Below, piece after piece: positions 43,205-52,529 of a stretch of 64,000 nucleotides of DNA (its first letter is position 1; every line of letters starts with the position of its first letter). The stretch is from Devosia sp. SL43 (lineage in GTDB: Bacteria > Pseudomonadota > Alphaproteobacteria > Rhizobiales > Devosiaceae): contig NZ_CP063401.1 in assembly GCF_021729885.1 (NCBI RefSeq), forward strand, positions 3,402,501 through 3,466,500. The letters run 5' to 3'. Below the pieces are notes generated by a model. It saw only the letters and a program-made list of their open reading frames with translations, made no database searches and was not told where the DNA came from. The position numbers and the translations under genes were made by a program.

Positions 43205-43410
43205 CGTTTGCAGTGGCTCCCCGTTACGTGCCCGTCGGTCAAGTCCCGACTCGGACACGCTAAAACCCCAGAAAATCAGCTCTCAGAGGCATTTGCTCTT
43301 GCATAATGCGGCAATGCTTAACGGGTTCTTTACCATGTTTTCCCAAGAGTAACCGTCATACCTTCGTGTTGAATCGCGAGGGGACCGTCTTTTGATGACA
43401 GGTACCGCTC

Positions 43411-46400
43411 ATGGCCCGCGCCTACTCAATCCAGGATATGTCCGACCCGGCTAGCGAACCGCAGCCAGGCGAGTGGCAGGCCCTGCGTGGCGAACTCGTC
43501 GCCCTGCTCGACCAGGTCGAAGGGCGCTACGCCCGCGTCGAACAACCCGAGCCAGCTCTGTCCGGTCTCGCCCAGCGTGTCCGCAATCTGCGCGACCAGG
43601 TCGTCGGTCCGGAGCCGTCCGTCCGTCGCCGCGAGGCTTTGCGCACCGTCAAGCGTGCCGTCGATCGCTTCAGCGAGCGCGACGAGCTGGGCCATGCCGA
43701 AGAGCCCGATGCCCTGACCAGCGCCATCGCCGAAATCCGCGGCCGGCAGATGTCGGGCACATCAGCCGCAGCGCTTGGCCGTCGCGTCGGCGACATCCCC
43801 GAATTCCGCGAGCTCAATTCGCTGGTCGGCGGCCTGTCCGGTCGTCTCGAACGCCTCGAAGGCGAGCTCAAGGCGCAGCGCAACAACAATGGCAGCGTGC
43901 GCGAAGTCGCCAGCCAGGTCGAACAGTTGACCCACGTGGTCGAGCTTCTGGCCGGCGCAGTCGGCGAGACGGGCCAGGTCAAGCGCCTCGAATCCCAGAT
44001 CGCCGCGCTTGGCGCGCTGATCGAGGAGGGCCCCAAGGTCGACCTCTCCGCAATCAATAAGCGCCTTGATGATGTCTCGGGCACAGTCGGCAAGCTTGCC
44101 GAACTTCAGGCCCAGCAGATGGAACGCGAGATCGCGCGCGAAGACCGCAAGGCGGCCGAGCCGAAGGTCGAGGGCGCCGGCACCCTGATGCCGGCCATGC
44201 ATGCCATCGAAAAGAGCGTGCGCAACGTCTATGACCGCATCGACTCCATCGAAAAGAACGTTGCGCTCTCCTCTGGCGATTTCGAACGCCTGACCTCCGA
44301 AATGGCCTCTTTCACGCAGGCCATGAAAGACCGCGAGGCTGCCCCGAGCAAGCTGGTCGCCAAGGTCGACGCTTTGGCCGCCCGCATCGGCGATTTCGAG
44401 ACATCCAATGGCGATGTCGTTGGCCTCAAGCAGGATATCTCCGGCTTGCGCGATGCCGTGCTGGCCGGCATGGAGCCCCGCTTCACCCGCATGGAAAGCC
44501 AGATCGAGGCCCTGTCCGAGCGCATGTCGGCCCCTGTGGCCGCCGCCGATACATCCGAAGTCGAAAATCAGCTCAAGCTGCTGATGCAGCGCATGGACGA
44601 GACCGGCGCCCAGCTCAATGGCCTGGCCAAGCTCTATTCTACTCCGAGCGACACCACCGACATGGAAGCCATGGCGACCCTGGTCGCTGAGCGCACCAGC
44701 GATGCCGTGACCCGCAAGGCACCGGCTCCAGTTGCCATGTTTGGCCCAGATAGCCTCAAGAGCATTGAGGACCGTCTCACCGGCCTGATCAAGACCGCCG
44801 GCAAGACGCCTGACTATGAGGCGCTTGCCGCCATGGTCGCCGAAAAGACCTCCGAGGCCGTCGCCAGGTCGACGCCATCAGTTGCCTCCAGCGGCATCAG
44901 CGAAGAAAGCCTCACTGCGCTCGAAGAGCGCATGAGTGCACTGCTCAATGTTTCGGGTAAGGACACGGCGGAACGCCTGGCCAGGCTCGAAGCGGCGCTG
45001 AGCGCCCGGTCCGAGCGTCCAGCTCAGGTCAGTGCGCCAATCAGTGCGCCCATGCAGCCAGCGCGCCAGGCGCCTCCGGCCGCTGCGCCCGAAGAAGCGC
45101 CTGTCGAAAGCCGCGGCGAGCGCCTCGAAGCCATGTTGGCCGCCCTCGGCAGCGGCCCGTCGCGCGAGGACGCCATGCCGGCCAATCCGGCCGATGACGC
45201 GCCGCTGCTCGATCCAGGCTTCAAGGATGCAGGTCCCGTGCGGACCGCCCTCGATGCCAAGGCCGCCTTGCGTCCGCCTGTCGCAGCCGAACCGGTCGTG
45301 GCTGCGCGGCCGCACTTCGATCCGGCCAGCGTCGAACGTCCGCCGCAGCCGCAATCGAGCTTTGCCAGGACCGATCTCGATCCCTTCGCGCCCGTGGTTC
45401 CTACTGCGGCGCCATCGGTCGACGCGCCCGTCGCCACCAACAGCACCAGCACCTTTGTGGCGGCTGCCCGCCGGGCCCAGCGCGCCCGCAGCGAAGCGCC
45501 CGCGCCGGCTGCGTCGAGCAACTCGGCGATCGGCCGCGCGCTATCGCGGTTTATGCCCGACAAGTCGGCCAAGCCAGCCGAAGCGGCTGCGGTCGAGCCC
45601 GTCGTCGCCCCGCCCAAGGCTGAAAAGCCGGCCAAGCCGGTCAAAGAGAAGAAGGTCAAGGCTGCTGCCGCCGAAGCACCGTCCATGGCAACCTCCGCGG
45701 CTGCCATCGACGCAGCCGCCGACAAGCCAAGCTTCCTGACACGCTATCGCCGCCCGTTGCTGCTGGCCGCGACGCTGGTCGCCGTTTCCATGCTGGCGCT
45801 CAACCTAGTGATGCAGCGCATGGCCCCGGCTCGTGCCCCGCAACCCGCTCCTGCCGTCGAAGCTCCGGCAGAGACACCATCTGCCGAGCCCACCGCATCG
45901 CAGGACGTCTCACTGGTCAAGCCGGAGCCGCGCATCATCGACATGGTCGACAATATTGCGACCGCCTCCATCCCGGCCACCGGCTTTGCGCGCAACGCAG
46001 TCGCCACGACGGCGATGCCGCCGTCGATCATGGCCAATTCGGGCAACGGTCCGCAGATCACGCCAGCCGATGTCGCCGACGATGCGCCGTTGGAGACAGC
46101 GAGCATTGCTTCCGCAGACGGGGCACAGCCGCAGACTTTCGAGCTGCCGGTTGAAGGCGTTGGCCCGATCGAGCTGCGCCAGGCGGCCGCCGATGGCGAT
46201 GCCAGGGCCCAGTTCGAAATCGCTGCCATCTTCACCGAAGGCCGTGCCGTCGAGCAGAATTATCCGGAAGCCGCCATCTGGTACGAGCGTTCTGCCGCAC
46301 AGGGCTTCGTGCCGGCGCAATACCGCCTTGGCAATCTCTACGAGACCGGCACCGGTGTCGAAAAGGACCTCGAGGTCGCCAAGCTCTGGTACCAGCGCGG

Positions 46401-46992
46401 TGCCGAAGCCGGCAACCGCATGGCCATGCACAACCTGGCTGCCCTCTATGCCGGTGGCCAGCTGGGCGAACAGCAGTTCGAGACGGCTGCCGAGTGGTTC
46501 ACCAAGGCCGCCAATCTTGGCATGACCGACAGTCAGTTCAACCTCGGTATGCTCTATGCTCGCGGCCTCGGCGTCAGCCAGGATTTCGAGCAGTCCTACA
46601 AGTGGTTCTCGCTGGCTGCCCAGCGCGGCGATGCCGATGCCGGCAAGGCTCGCGACGATATCGCCAAGTCGCTCACTGCCGATGCGGTCAGCCGCGTCAA
46701 CGAAGAGGTGACGACGTGGGTGGCACAGCCGATCGATCTGGCCTCCAACTTCGCGCCAATCGGCACCTGGTCGGCCAGTTTCCAACCAGGCGAGGCTATC
46801 ACCACGTCTGACGTCGTCACCAAGGTGCAGCAGGCTCTGGCGCGACTGGGCTTCGATGTCGGCACGCCTGATGGCGTGGCGGGTCCCAAGACGGCCGAGG
46901 CCGTCAAGGCCTTCGAGCGCGGCACCGGCATGAACGAAATCGGTACAATCAACCCGCGGCTGCTTGCGGTATTGGGCAGCCAGCCCGTCTGA
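43411..46992 (+). CDS. PodJ-like polar organiser: coiled coil, membrane helix, Sel1 repeats, peptidoglycan-binding domain
   Basis: 1193 residues. About 1-560 is long coiled coil. About 560-780 is Ala/Pro/Glu-rich and disordered, ending with a basic stretch. One membrane helix lies at about 780-800 (LLLAATLVAVSMLALNLVMQ). The periplasmic side has a linker, then Sel1-like repeats at about 920-1090 (ARAQFEIAAIFTEGRAVEQN, VPAQYRLGNLYETGTGVEKD, DSQFNLGMLYARGLGVSQDF). A C-terminal peptidoglycan-binding domain lies at about 1130-1190. This is the PodJL layout that marks a cell pole in Caulobacter and Agrobacterium and recruits pilus, chemotaxis or growth factors. The exact role here is not shown. 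Confidence 0.85.
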   Translation: MARAYSIQDMSDPASEPQPGEWQALRGELVALLDQVEGRYARVEQPEPALSGLAQRVRNLRDQVVGPEPSVRRREALRTVKRAVDRFSERDELGHAEEPDALTSAIAEIRGRQMSGTSAAALGRRVGDIPEFRELNSLVGGLSGRLERLEGELKAQRNNNGSVREVASQVEQLTHVVELLAGAVGETGQVKRLESQIAALGALIEEGPKVDLSAINKRLDDVSGTVGKLAELQAQQMEREIAREDRKAAEPKVEGAGTLMPAMHAIEKSVRNVYDRIDSIEKNVALSSGDFERLTSEMASFTQAMKDREAAPSKLVAKVDALAARIGDFETSNGDVVGLKQDISGLRDAVLAGMEPRFTRMESQIEALSERMSAPVAAADTSEVENQLKLLMQRMDETGAQLNGLAKLYSTPSDTTDMEAMATLVAERTSDAVTRKAPAPVAMFGPDSLKSIEDRLTGLIKTAGKTPDYEALAAMVAEKTSEAVARSTPSVASSGISEESLTALEERMSALLNVSGKDTAERLARLEAALSARSERPAQVSAPISAPMQPARQAPPAAAPEEAPVESRGERLEAMLAALGSGPSREDAMPANPADDAPLLDPGFKDAGPVRTALDAKAALRPPVAAEPVVAARPHFDPASVERPPQPQSSFARTDLDPFAPVVPTAAPSVDAPVATNSTSTFVAAARRAQRARSEAPAPAASSNSAIGRALSRFMPDKSAKPAEAAAVEPVVAPPKAEKPAKPVKEKKVKAAAAEAPSMATSAAAIDAAADKPSFLTRYRRPLLLAATLVAVSMLALNLVMQRMAPARAPQPAPAVEAPAETPSAEPTASQDVSLVKPEPRIIDMVDNIATASIPATGFARNAVATTAMPPSIMANSGNGPQITPADVADDAPLETASIASADGAQPQTFELPVEGVGPIELRQAAADGDARAQFEIAAIFTEGRAVEQNYPEAAIWYERSAAQGFVPAQYRLGNLYETGTGVEKDLEVAKLWYQRGAEAGNRMAMHNLAALYAGGQLGEQQFETAAEWFTKAANLGMTDSQFNLGMLYARGLGVSQDFEQSYKWFSLAAQRGDADAGKARDDIAKSLTADAVSRVNEEVTTWVAQPIDLASNFAPIGTWSASFQPGEAITTSDVVTKVQQALARLGFDVGTPDGVAGPKTAEAVKAFERGTGMNEIGTINPRLLAVLGSQPV

Positions 46993-47047
46993 CATCAAAG
47001 CTTGGTTTGACACCGGCGCGCGTCCGACCTAAAGCCCCATGAGTATT

Positions 47048-47076
47048 AAGGTTCCCACCTGAAAAGGTGGGACCTT
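47048..47076 (+). terminator. GNRA-loop hairpin after the PodJ-like gene
   Basis: AAGGTTCCCACCT and AGGTGGGACCTT pair (one bulged T) around a GAAA tetraloop, 55 bases after the stop. The following TTTGACCTATTATT is T-rich but not a clean T run. It probably ends the PodJ-like transcript and lies before the TSUP gene promoter region. Confidence 0.6.
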
Positions 47077-47142
47077 TGACCTATTATTGACGCAAGATGC
47101 TGTAGGGTCTTCGCGTCGCTGCTTTTCAGACGGAACAGGGTC

Positions 47143-48072
47143 TTGCAGATCTATCTGCCGATCGCCGAGCTTTCCGTGAACCTCTTCTTTCTCGTGGGGA
47201 TCGGAGGGGCGGTCGGCTTTCTGTCGGGCCTGTTCGGCGTCGGCGGCGGATTCCTGCTGACACCCCTGCTGATTTTCTCCGGCGTGCCTGCCCCGGTCGC
47301 CGTTGCCTCGGTCACCGGCCAGGTCGTCGCGGCCTCAACATCCGGCGCCCTGGCGCATTATCGACGCGGCGCGATTGACCTGCATCTGGCGCTCTATCTG
47401 GTGCTGTCAGGCGTATTAGGCGCTTTCGGCGGTGTGGCGACCTTCGCCCTGCTGCGCGATGCCGGTCAGCTCGACCTGGTGATTTCGCTCGGCTTCCTGG
47501 TGTTGCTCGGGTCGGTAGGCACACTGATGCTGGTCGAATCCACCCGCGCCATTCTCAAGTCGCGCAGAGGCATCGTCGTGCGCGAGCGCCTGCCCAACCA
47601 GCATAGCTGGATCCATGGCCTGCCCTGGCGGGTGCGTTTCAAGAAATCGCGCCTCTATATCAGCGTGCTCCCCGTGCTGATCATTGGCCTCTTCATCGGT
47701 TTCGTTGGCTCGCTGCTCGGCATCGGCGGCGGCTTCATCATGGTGCCGGCTTTGGTTTATCTGCTGCGCGTACCAGGCAGCGTCGTCATCGGCACCTCGC
47801 TGGCCCAGGTTGTAGCGATGATGGCAGCGACCACGATCCTGCATGCCGTACAAAGCCAGAGTGTCGATATCCTCCTCGCCTTCTGCCTGATGGTCGGCGG
47901 CACGGCCGGCGCCCAGTTCGGCGCTTCAGCCGGCAAATACCTGCGCGGCGAACAGCTGCGCGGATTGCTCGCGCTACTGGTGCTCGCCGTTGCCATCCGC
48001 TTTGGCCTGTCTTTAATCATCACGCCATCCGATGTCTTCAGCATGGCCGTTGTCGGGACAACCACGCAATGA
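47143..48072 (+). CDS. TSUP family (TauE/SafE-like) transporter
   Basis: 309 residues with about eight membrane helices and the two inverted glycine motifs of the family: GLFGVGGGFLLTPLLIF near the N-terminus and LLGIGGGFIMVPALVYLL in the second half. TSUP proteins export or import sulfite, sulfoacetate and other organosulfur anions. The start is TTG 47143. It overlaps the TIGR02186 gene by four bases, a pairing common in alphaproteobacteria. Confidence 0.9.
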   Translation: MQIYLPIAELSVNLFFLVGIGGAVGFLSGLFGVGGGFLLTPLLIFSGVPAPVAVASVTGQVVAASTSGALAHYRRGAIDLHLALYLVLSGVLGAFGGVATFALLRDAGQLDLVISLGFLVLLGSVGTLMLVESTRAILKSRRGIVVRERLPNQHSWIHGLPWRVRFKKSRLYISVLPVLIIGLFIGFVGSLLGIGGGFIMVPALVYLLRVPGSVVIGTSLAQVVAMMAATTILHAVQSQSVDILLAFCLMVGGTAGAQFGASAGKYLRGEQLRGLLALLVLAVAIRFGLSLIITPSDVFSMAVVGTTTQ

Positions 48073-48830
48073 CCCGCCTCATCGCAGCATTGCTGATCGT
48101 CCTGTCGCTGGTGGCGCCGGCCGGGGCCGAACGTCTGGTCTCGCAGCTGTCAAATGACACGGTGGAGATTACCTCCAGCTTCGATGGCGAGCGCATGACC
48201 TTTTTCGGCACGATCGCCCCCGATGCCGGCTCCGATGAGAAGTTTGTCGAAGGCCCGTTCCACGTCGTCGTGGTGGTGCTGGGGCCGACGCAGGATCGCG
48301 TCGCGCGCCAGATGACCCACAATTTCGGCATCTGGCTCAATACCGACCAGGTCAAGTTCGACAACTTCCCGAGCTATTTCCACGTGTTGTCGAGCGGCCG
48401 GCTGACCGATATCACCGACGTCACCACGCTGACCACCAACTACATCCTGCCCGAGGCTCATACGCTGGTCGGCAATGGCGACGACTGGTGGAAAGCCGCT
48501 GTCTTCGGCCGCCAACTGGTGCGCCTGATGAGCGAGCAGGGGCTCTTCGGCATACAGGAAAACGGGGTCAATTTCCTGTCCGACAATTTCTACTCGGCCC
48601 GCCTGACCCTGCCGAGCAATGCGCCGCCGGGCCCATATCTTGCCCTGACCTACGTGTTCAAGGACGGCGCCATCATCGCGCGCAAATCCGAGGGCTTTGC
48701 CGTCCGCAAGATCGGCTTCGAGCGTTTCATTGCGCTTTCCGCCGTGCAGACGCCGCTGGCTTACGGCATCATCTGCGTGATCCTGGCGCTGTTCACCGGC
48801 TGGCTGGGCGGCGTGATCTTCAAGCGCTAA
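48069..48830 (+). CDS. TIGR02186 family membrane-anchored protein
   Basis: 253 residues: signal peptide at 1-20 (ALLIVLSLVAPAGAE), a periplasmic part beginning VSQLSNDTVEITSSFDGERM, and a C-terminal membrane helix at about 226-248 (PLAYGIICVILALFTGWLGG). It belongs to the family that regularly accompanies TSUP transporters. It probably assists the transporter on the periplasmic face, though the mechanism is unknown. Confidence 0.85.
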   Translation: MTRLIAALLIVLSLVAPAGAERLVSQLSNDTVEITSSFDGERMTFFGTIAPDAGSDEKFVEGPFHVVVVVLGPTQDRVARQMTHNFGIWLNTDQVKFDNFPSYFHVLSSGRLTDITDVTTLTTNYILPEAHTLVGNGDDWWKAAVFGRQLVRLMSEQGLFGIQENGVNFLSDNFYSARLTLPSNAPPGPYLALTYVFKDGAIIARKSEGFAVRKIGFERFIALSAVQTPLAYGIICVILALFTGWLGGVIFKR

Positions 48831-49534
48831 CCCCGCACCAGTCGCTTCGGGCTCACAGGATAGGTCCTGTCGCGCCCCAGCATGGTCACCTCCAGCGCCT
48901 CCAGGTGGAACAGCCCGAAAAACGGGGTCGACAGGATGTTGATCGACCCCGTCGACGACCCGTAGGCCGGCAGGATCATCAGCCGGTTGTCGTGTACGAA
49001 ACAGGGCCGGCGTGTCGACCGGCCTTCCATGTAGATATGCGCGGCCGGATGCAGATGCCCCGCCACCAGCCCGACCGTGCCCCGCCGCGGCTCATGCGTC
49101 AGCAGCAGTCCGTCCAGCTCCAGTTCCGGCAGGCATTGCCCGCCCAGCGCATGGGGCCGCGGATCGTGATTGCCAGACAGCCAAAGCCACTCGGCCATGT
49201 CGGTCATCGTATCCAGGCGGGCGCGGTCGACGTCGCTCAACGTCGTCGTGCCCTCGTCGCGGTGGAAGCTGTCGCCCAGCGCCACCAGCCTTTGCGCACC
49301 TGTCCGCCGCATGTCGGCCTCCAGCCGCGCCAGCGTCATGCCAGTGTCGTAAGGCGGCAGCATCTGTCCGCGCCTGGCGAAGCTGCTCATCTTTTCCAGA
49401 TGCAGATCAGCCACCAGCAGCGTCCGCTGCGCGTGCCAGAACAGGGCACCCGAGGGCAGGGGTTCGAAATTATGGCCGGCAAAGCGCAAGATCGGCGTCT
49501 CCGTGATCTCGGCTCGAGATAGAGGCTGGTTCAA
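48827..49534 (-). CDS. pdeM: Ligase-associated DNA damage response endonuclease PdeM
   Basis: 235 residues of the calcineurin-like metallophosphoesterase fold: VADLHLEKMSSFARRGQMLP, GDSFHRDEG, LSGNHDPRPH and GHLHPAAH supply the two-metal site. In many bacteria this gene is linked to an Lhr-like helicase, an ATP-dependent DNA ligase and an exonuclease as a repair module. Here only the helicase is present, overlapping by four bases. It is convergent with the TIGR02186 gene. Confidence 0.88.
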   Translation of the reverse strand: MNQPLSRAEITETPILRFAGHNFEPLPSGALFWHAQRTLLVADLHLEKMSSFARRGQMLPPYDTGMTLARLEADMRRTGAQRLVALGDSFHRDEGTTTLSDVDRARLDTMTDMAEWLWLSGNHDPRPHALGGQCLPELELDGLLLTHEPRRGTVGLVAGHLHPAAHIYMEGRSTRRPCFVHDNRLMILPAYGSSTGSINILSTPFFGLFHLEALEVTMLGRDRTYPVSPKRLVRG

Positions 49535-52035
49535 CTTTGCCCAAGGGCCTCGCGCATCAATTCATCGGCTGCATCAGCCATAGCCGATTCGCGGCCTTCC
49601 CCGAAAATCGGCTCCTTGCCGATATCGAGCATAACAGGCACGGCGAGCGGAGAAATCTGCAGCAGCGGCTTGTGGACGATATGGCCTTTGATGCGCCGCA
49701 GCATGTCGCCCAGCCGCTCGATATCGAGCAGCCCGCGCGCCGCATCGCGCCGCGTCGCCTGGATGAGGATGTGATCGGGCTCGTGCTGGTAGAGCACGTC
49801 ATAGATCAGGTCCGAGCTCATGGTGATCTGCCGGCCAGATTTTTCCTTGCCCGGATGCCGCCGCTCGATCAGCCCGGAGATGATCGCGCAATTGCGGAAG
49901 GTCCGCTTCATCAAGGCGGACTCGTCGAGCCAGGCCTCGAGGTCGTCGCCCAGCATGTCCTCGGAGAACAGATCATCGAGCGACAGCCTATCGGTGCGGA
50001 TCAGCGCTGACAGATCGCCCAGCCCCCAGATGGCCAGGGCATATTCGGAGGCCACAAATCCCAGCGGTCTTGCCCGCGCCCGTTCCAGCCGCCGCGTCAG
50101 CAGCATGCCCAGCGTCTGATGCGCCAGTCGCCCTTCGAACGGGTAGCAGACCAGATAATTCTGCGTGCCGCGCGGGAAAGTCTCGACCAGCAGGTCCGTG
50201 CGCTTGGGCATGACTGAGAGATCGCGTTGTAGCCGCAGCCAGTCGCTGACCTGATCGGGCAGCACGCCCCAGCTTTCCGGCGTATCGAGCATCTTGCGCA
50301 CCCGCTCGGCCAGATAGGTCGACAGCGGAAACTTGCCGCCCATATAGCTGGGTATCTTGGGATTGGCCGATTGCGCCCGGCTCACATAGGCCTCGTTGTC
50401 CTTCATCCCCTCGAAGGCCACGATCTCGCCCCCGAACATGAAGGTATCGCCCGGCAGCAGCGTGCCGAAGAAATACTCCTCCATGTCCCCGAGCACGCGT
50501 CCGCCAGCCCCGATAGGACTGTTGCTCTGGCCCTTCTTGAGCCCGCGCGGCCGCACCAGGCGCACCTTGACCATCGGCTCTTCGATGATAGTGCCGATAT
50601 TGAGCCGGTATTGCTGCGCCACCTGCGGATTGGCCACCCGCCATTTGCCATCCTCGGTCGGCTTCAGCCGGGCATAGCGCTCATAGGCCTTGAGCGCATA
50701 GCCGCCGGTGGCGACGAATTCCAGCACCCGGTCAAACTGCCCGCGCTCGATATCGCGATAGGGCCAGGCGCGGCGGATTTCGTCGAACAGATCATTGGCT
50801 GCGAACGGCTCGGCGCAGGCCATGCCCAGGATATGCTGCGCCAGCACGTCATAGCCGCCCGAGACGGGATCCTCACTATCCTGGTGGTTCTCCGCCACCG
50901 CCTCTAGCGCCGCTTCGCATTCGAGCACTTCGAAGCGATTGGACGGCACCAGCATGGCCTTGGACGGTTCATCCAGCCGGTGATTGGCGCGGCCGATGCG
51001 CTGCAGCATACGCGACGACCCCTTGGGCGCGCCCACCTGTACCACGAGATCGACATCGCCCCAGTCGATGCCCAGGTCCAATGTCGACGTGCAAACGACG
51101 GCCTTCAGCGCGCCCGATACCATCGCGCTCTCGACCTTGCGCCGCTGCTCCACCGACAGCGAGCCGTGATGTAGCGCAATCGGCAGCAGGTCGTCATTGA
51201 CCGCCCACAGACCCTGGAACAGCATTTCGGCCTGTGATCGCGTATTGACGAACAGCAGCGTCGTCTTGTGCAGCTTGATCACCTCGTAGAGGTCGCGATG
51301 GGCATAGTTGGCCGAATGCCCGGCCCAGGGCAGCCGCTGCTCGGTCTCGAGAATTTCGAGCACCGGCGGCGCTCCACCCGATGCTATCAGCAGATGCGTT
51401 TCCCGTCCCGGCGCCGGCTGGGCGATCCAGTCGCGCAGCAGATCCGGCCGTGCCACCGTGGCGCTGAGCGCGGTGATCTGCAGCTGCGGCGCCAATCTGG
51501 CGATCCGCGCCAGGGCCAGCGACAGCAATTCCCCGCGCTTGGACGTCACCAGCGCATGCAGCTCGTCCAGCACGATGCGCTTGACTGAGCCAAAGAACAG
51601 CTCGGCATGCGGATGGGCAATCAGCAGGCAGAGTTGTTCCGGCGTCGTCAGCAATATCTGCGGCGGGTTGCTGCGCTGCCGCGCCCGCTTGTGCCCCGGC
51701 GTATCGCCGGTCCGCGTTTCGGCCTTGATCTTGAGGCCCATCTCGAAAATGGGGGCGTTGAGATTGCGCTGCACGTCCACCGCCAGTGCCTTGAGCGGCG
51801 AGATGTAGAGCGTGTGCAGCCCCTCATGCTTGCCGTCGACAAGGTCGATCAGCGTCGGTAGGAACCCCGCCAGCGTCTTGCCAGCCCCGGTCGGCGCGAT
51901 CAGCAGCGCCGAGGCGCCGGCGTTCCAGCTTGCCAGCACATCAAGTTGATGCTGCCGCGGCGCCCATCCCTTTTGCGCGAACCACTCGGTAATGACGGGA
52001 GGAAGGACTGTCGGCACCGTGCCCCTACCCCTCAT
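49531..52035 (-). CDS. Ligase-associated DNA damage response DEXH-box helicase (Lhr-type)
   Basis: About 834 residues of an Lhr-like superfamily 2 helicase: Walker A APTGAGKT, DELH in IVLDELHALV, TALSATVARPD, QRIGRANHR as motif VI, then the long winged-helix and Lhr C-terminal region. It would unwind or remodel damaged DNA or RNA-DNA hybrids with PdeM. The first conserved residues are LPPVITEWFAQKGW. The nearest ATG at 52035 lies inside the palindromic repeat, and a GTG a few codons downstream is an alternative. Confidence 0.9.
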   Translation of the reverse strand: MRGRGTVPTVLPPVITEWFAQKGWAPRQHQLDVLASWNAGASALLIAPTGAGKTLAGFLPTLIDLVDGKHEGLHTLYISPLKALAVDVQRNLNAPIFEMGLKIKAETRTGDTPGHKRARQRSNPPQILLTTPEQLCLLIAHPHAELFFGSVKRIVLDELHALVTSKRGELLSLALARIARLAPQLQITALSATVARPDLLRDWIAQPAPGRETHLLIASGGAPPVLEILETEQRLPWAGHSANYAHRDLYEVIKLHKTTLLFVNTRSQAEMLFQGLWAVNDDLLPIALHHGSLSVEQRRKVESAMVSGALKAVVCTSTLDLGIDWGDVDLVVQVGAPKGSSRMLQRIGRANHRLDEPSKAMLVPSNRFEVLECEAALEAVAENHQDSEDPVSGGYDVLAQHILGMACAEPFAANDLFDEIRRAWPYRDIERGQFDRVLEFVATGGYALKAYERYARLKPTEDGKWRVANPQVAQQYRLNIGTIIEEPMVKVRLVRPRGLKKGQSNSPIGAGGRVLGDMEEYFFGTLLPGDTFMFGGEIVAFEGMKDNEAYVSRAQSANPKIPSYMGGKFPLSTYLAERVRKMLDTPESWGVLPDQVSDWLRLQRDLSVMPKRTDLLVETFPRGTQNYLVCYPFEGRLAHQTLGMLLTRRLERARARPLGFVASEYALAIWGLGDLSALIRTDRLSLDDLFSEDMLGDDLEAWLDESALMKRTFRNCAIISGLIERRHPGKEKSGRQITMSSDLIYDVLYQHEPDHILIQATRRDAARGLLDIERLGDMLRRIKGHIVHKPLLQISPLAVPVMLDIGKEPIFGEGRESAMADAADELMREALGQS

Positions 52036-52149
52036 CCGCCCTTCGGGCACCTTCTCCCGCAAGGGGAGAAGGTGACGGAGCCGCGACGTCTCAGTCGGGA
52101 ACCCTTCTCCCCTTGCGGGAGAAGGTGGCGCGAAGCGCCGGATGAGGGG
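52028..52149. repeat. Inverted repeat (CCTCATCCG / CCTTCTCCCGCAAGGGGAGAAGG type)
   Basis: Left arm 52028-52072 and right arm 52103-52149 are inverted. Each has a small palindrome of the CTTCTCCC-GCAAGG-GGAGAAG type, and the outer ends are CCCCTCATCCG and CGGATGAGGGG. The right arm also holds GGCGC-GAA-GCGCC. About 30 bases separate the arms. It lies between divergent genes and covers the start of the helicase gene. Confidence 0.88.
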
Positions 52150-52241
52150 GTAGACACCGAACTTGGCAAGTCACACCTACTGCAAATCACAAAAGAGCCT
52201 ATATGATCGTCCAGCACCACAACAGGGCAGCGGAGGAAGCC

Positions 52242-52529
52242 ATGACCGATCAACGCACCGAACCGCGGCCCAGTGCCATCGAGCGCTTCTTCGGCGGCAG
52301 CCCGGGCGGCGTCATCGTCCGCCTCCTGCTGATCTCGCTGGTCGTCGGCTTCATGATGAGCGTCTTCGGCGTCGACGTGCAGTCTGTCGTTCGCGACGCG
52401 GTCACCCTCTTCCGCGAAACGCTGCGCGACGGCTTCGGCATCTTCCGCAATCTGGGCGGCTACATCCTCACCGGTGCGGCTCTTGTCGTGCCGATCTGGC
52501 TGCTCATCCGTCTGAGCAAGGGGCGCTAA
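52242..52529 (+). CDS. Small membrane protein, DUF6460-like
   Basis: 95 residues from ATG 52242, with GGAGGAA upstream. It starts with a charged stretch (TDQRTEPRPSAIERFFGGSP), has a membrane helix at about 24-42 (VIVRLLLISLVVGFMMSVFG), an amphipathic helix, and a second helix at 70-88 (GGYILTGAALVVPIWLLIRL). The family is conserved in Hyphomicrobiales with unknown function. The stop overlaps the kinase ATG by one base. Confidence 0.8.
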   Translation: MTDQRTEPRPSAIERFFGGSPGGVIVRLLLISLVVGFMMSVFGVDVQSVVRDAVTLFRETLRDGFGIFRNLGGYILTGAALVVPIWLLIRLSKGR

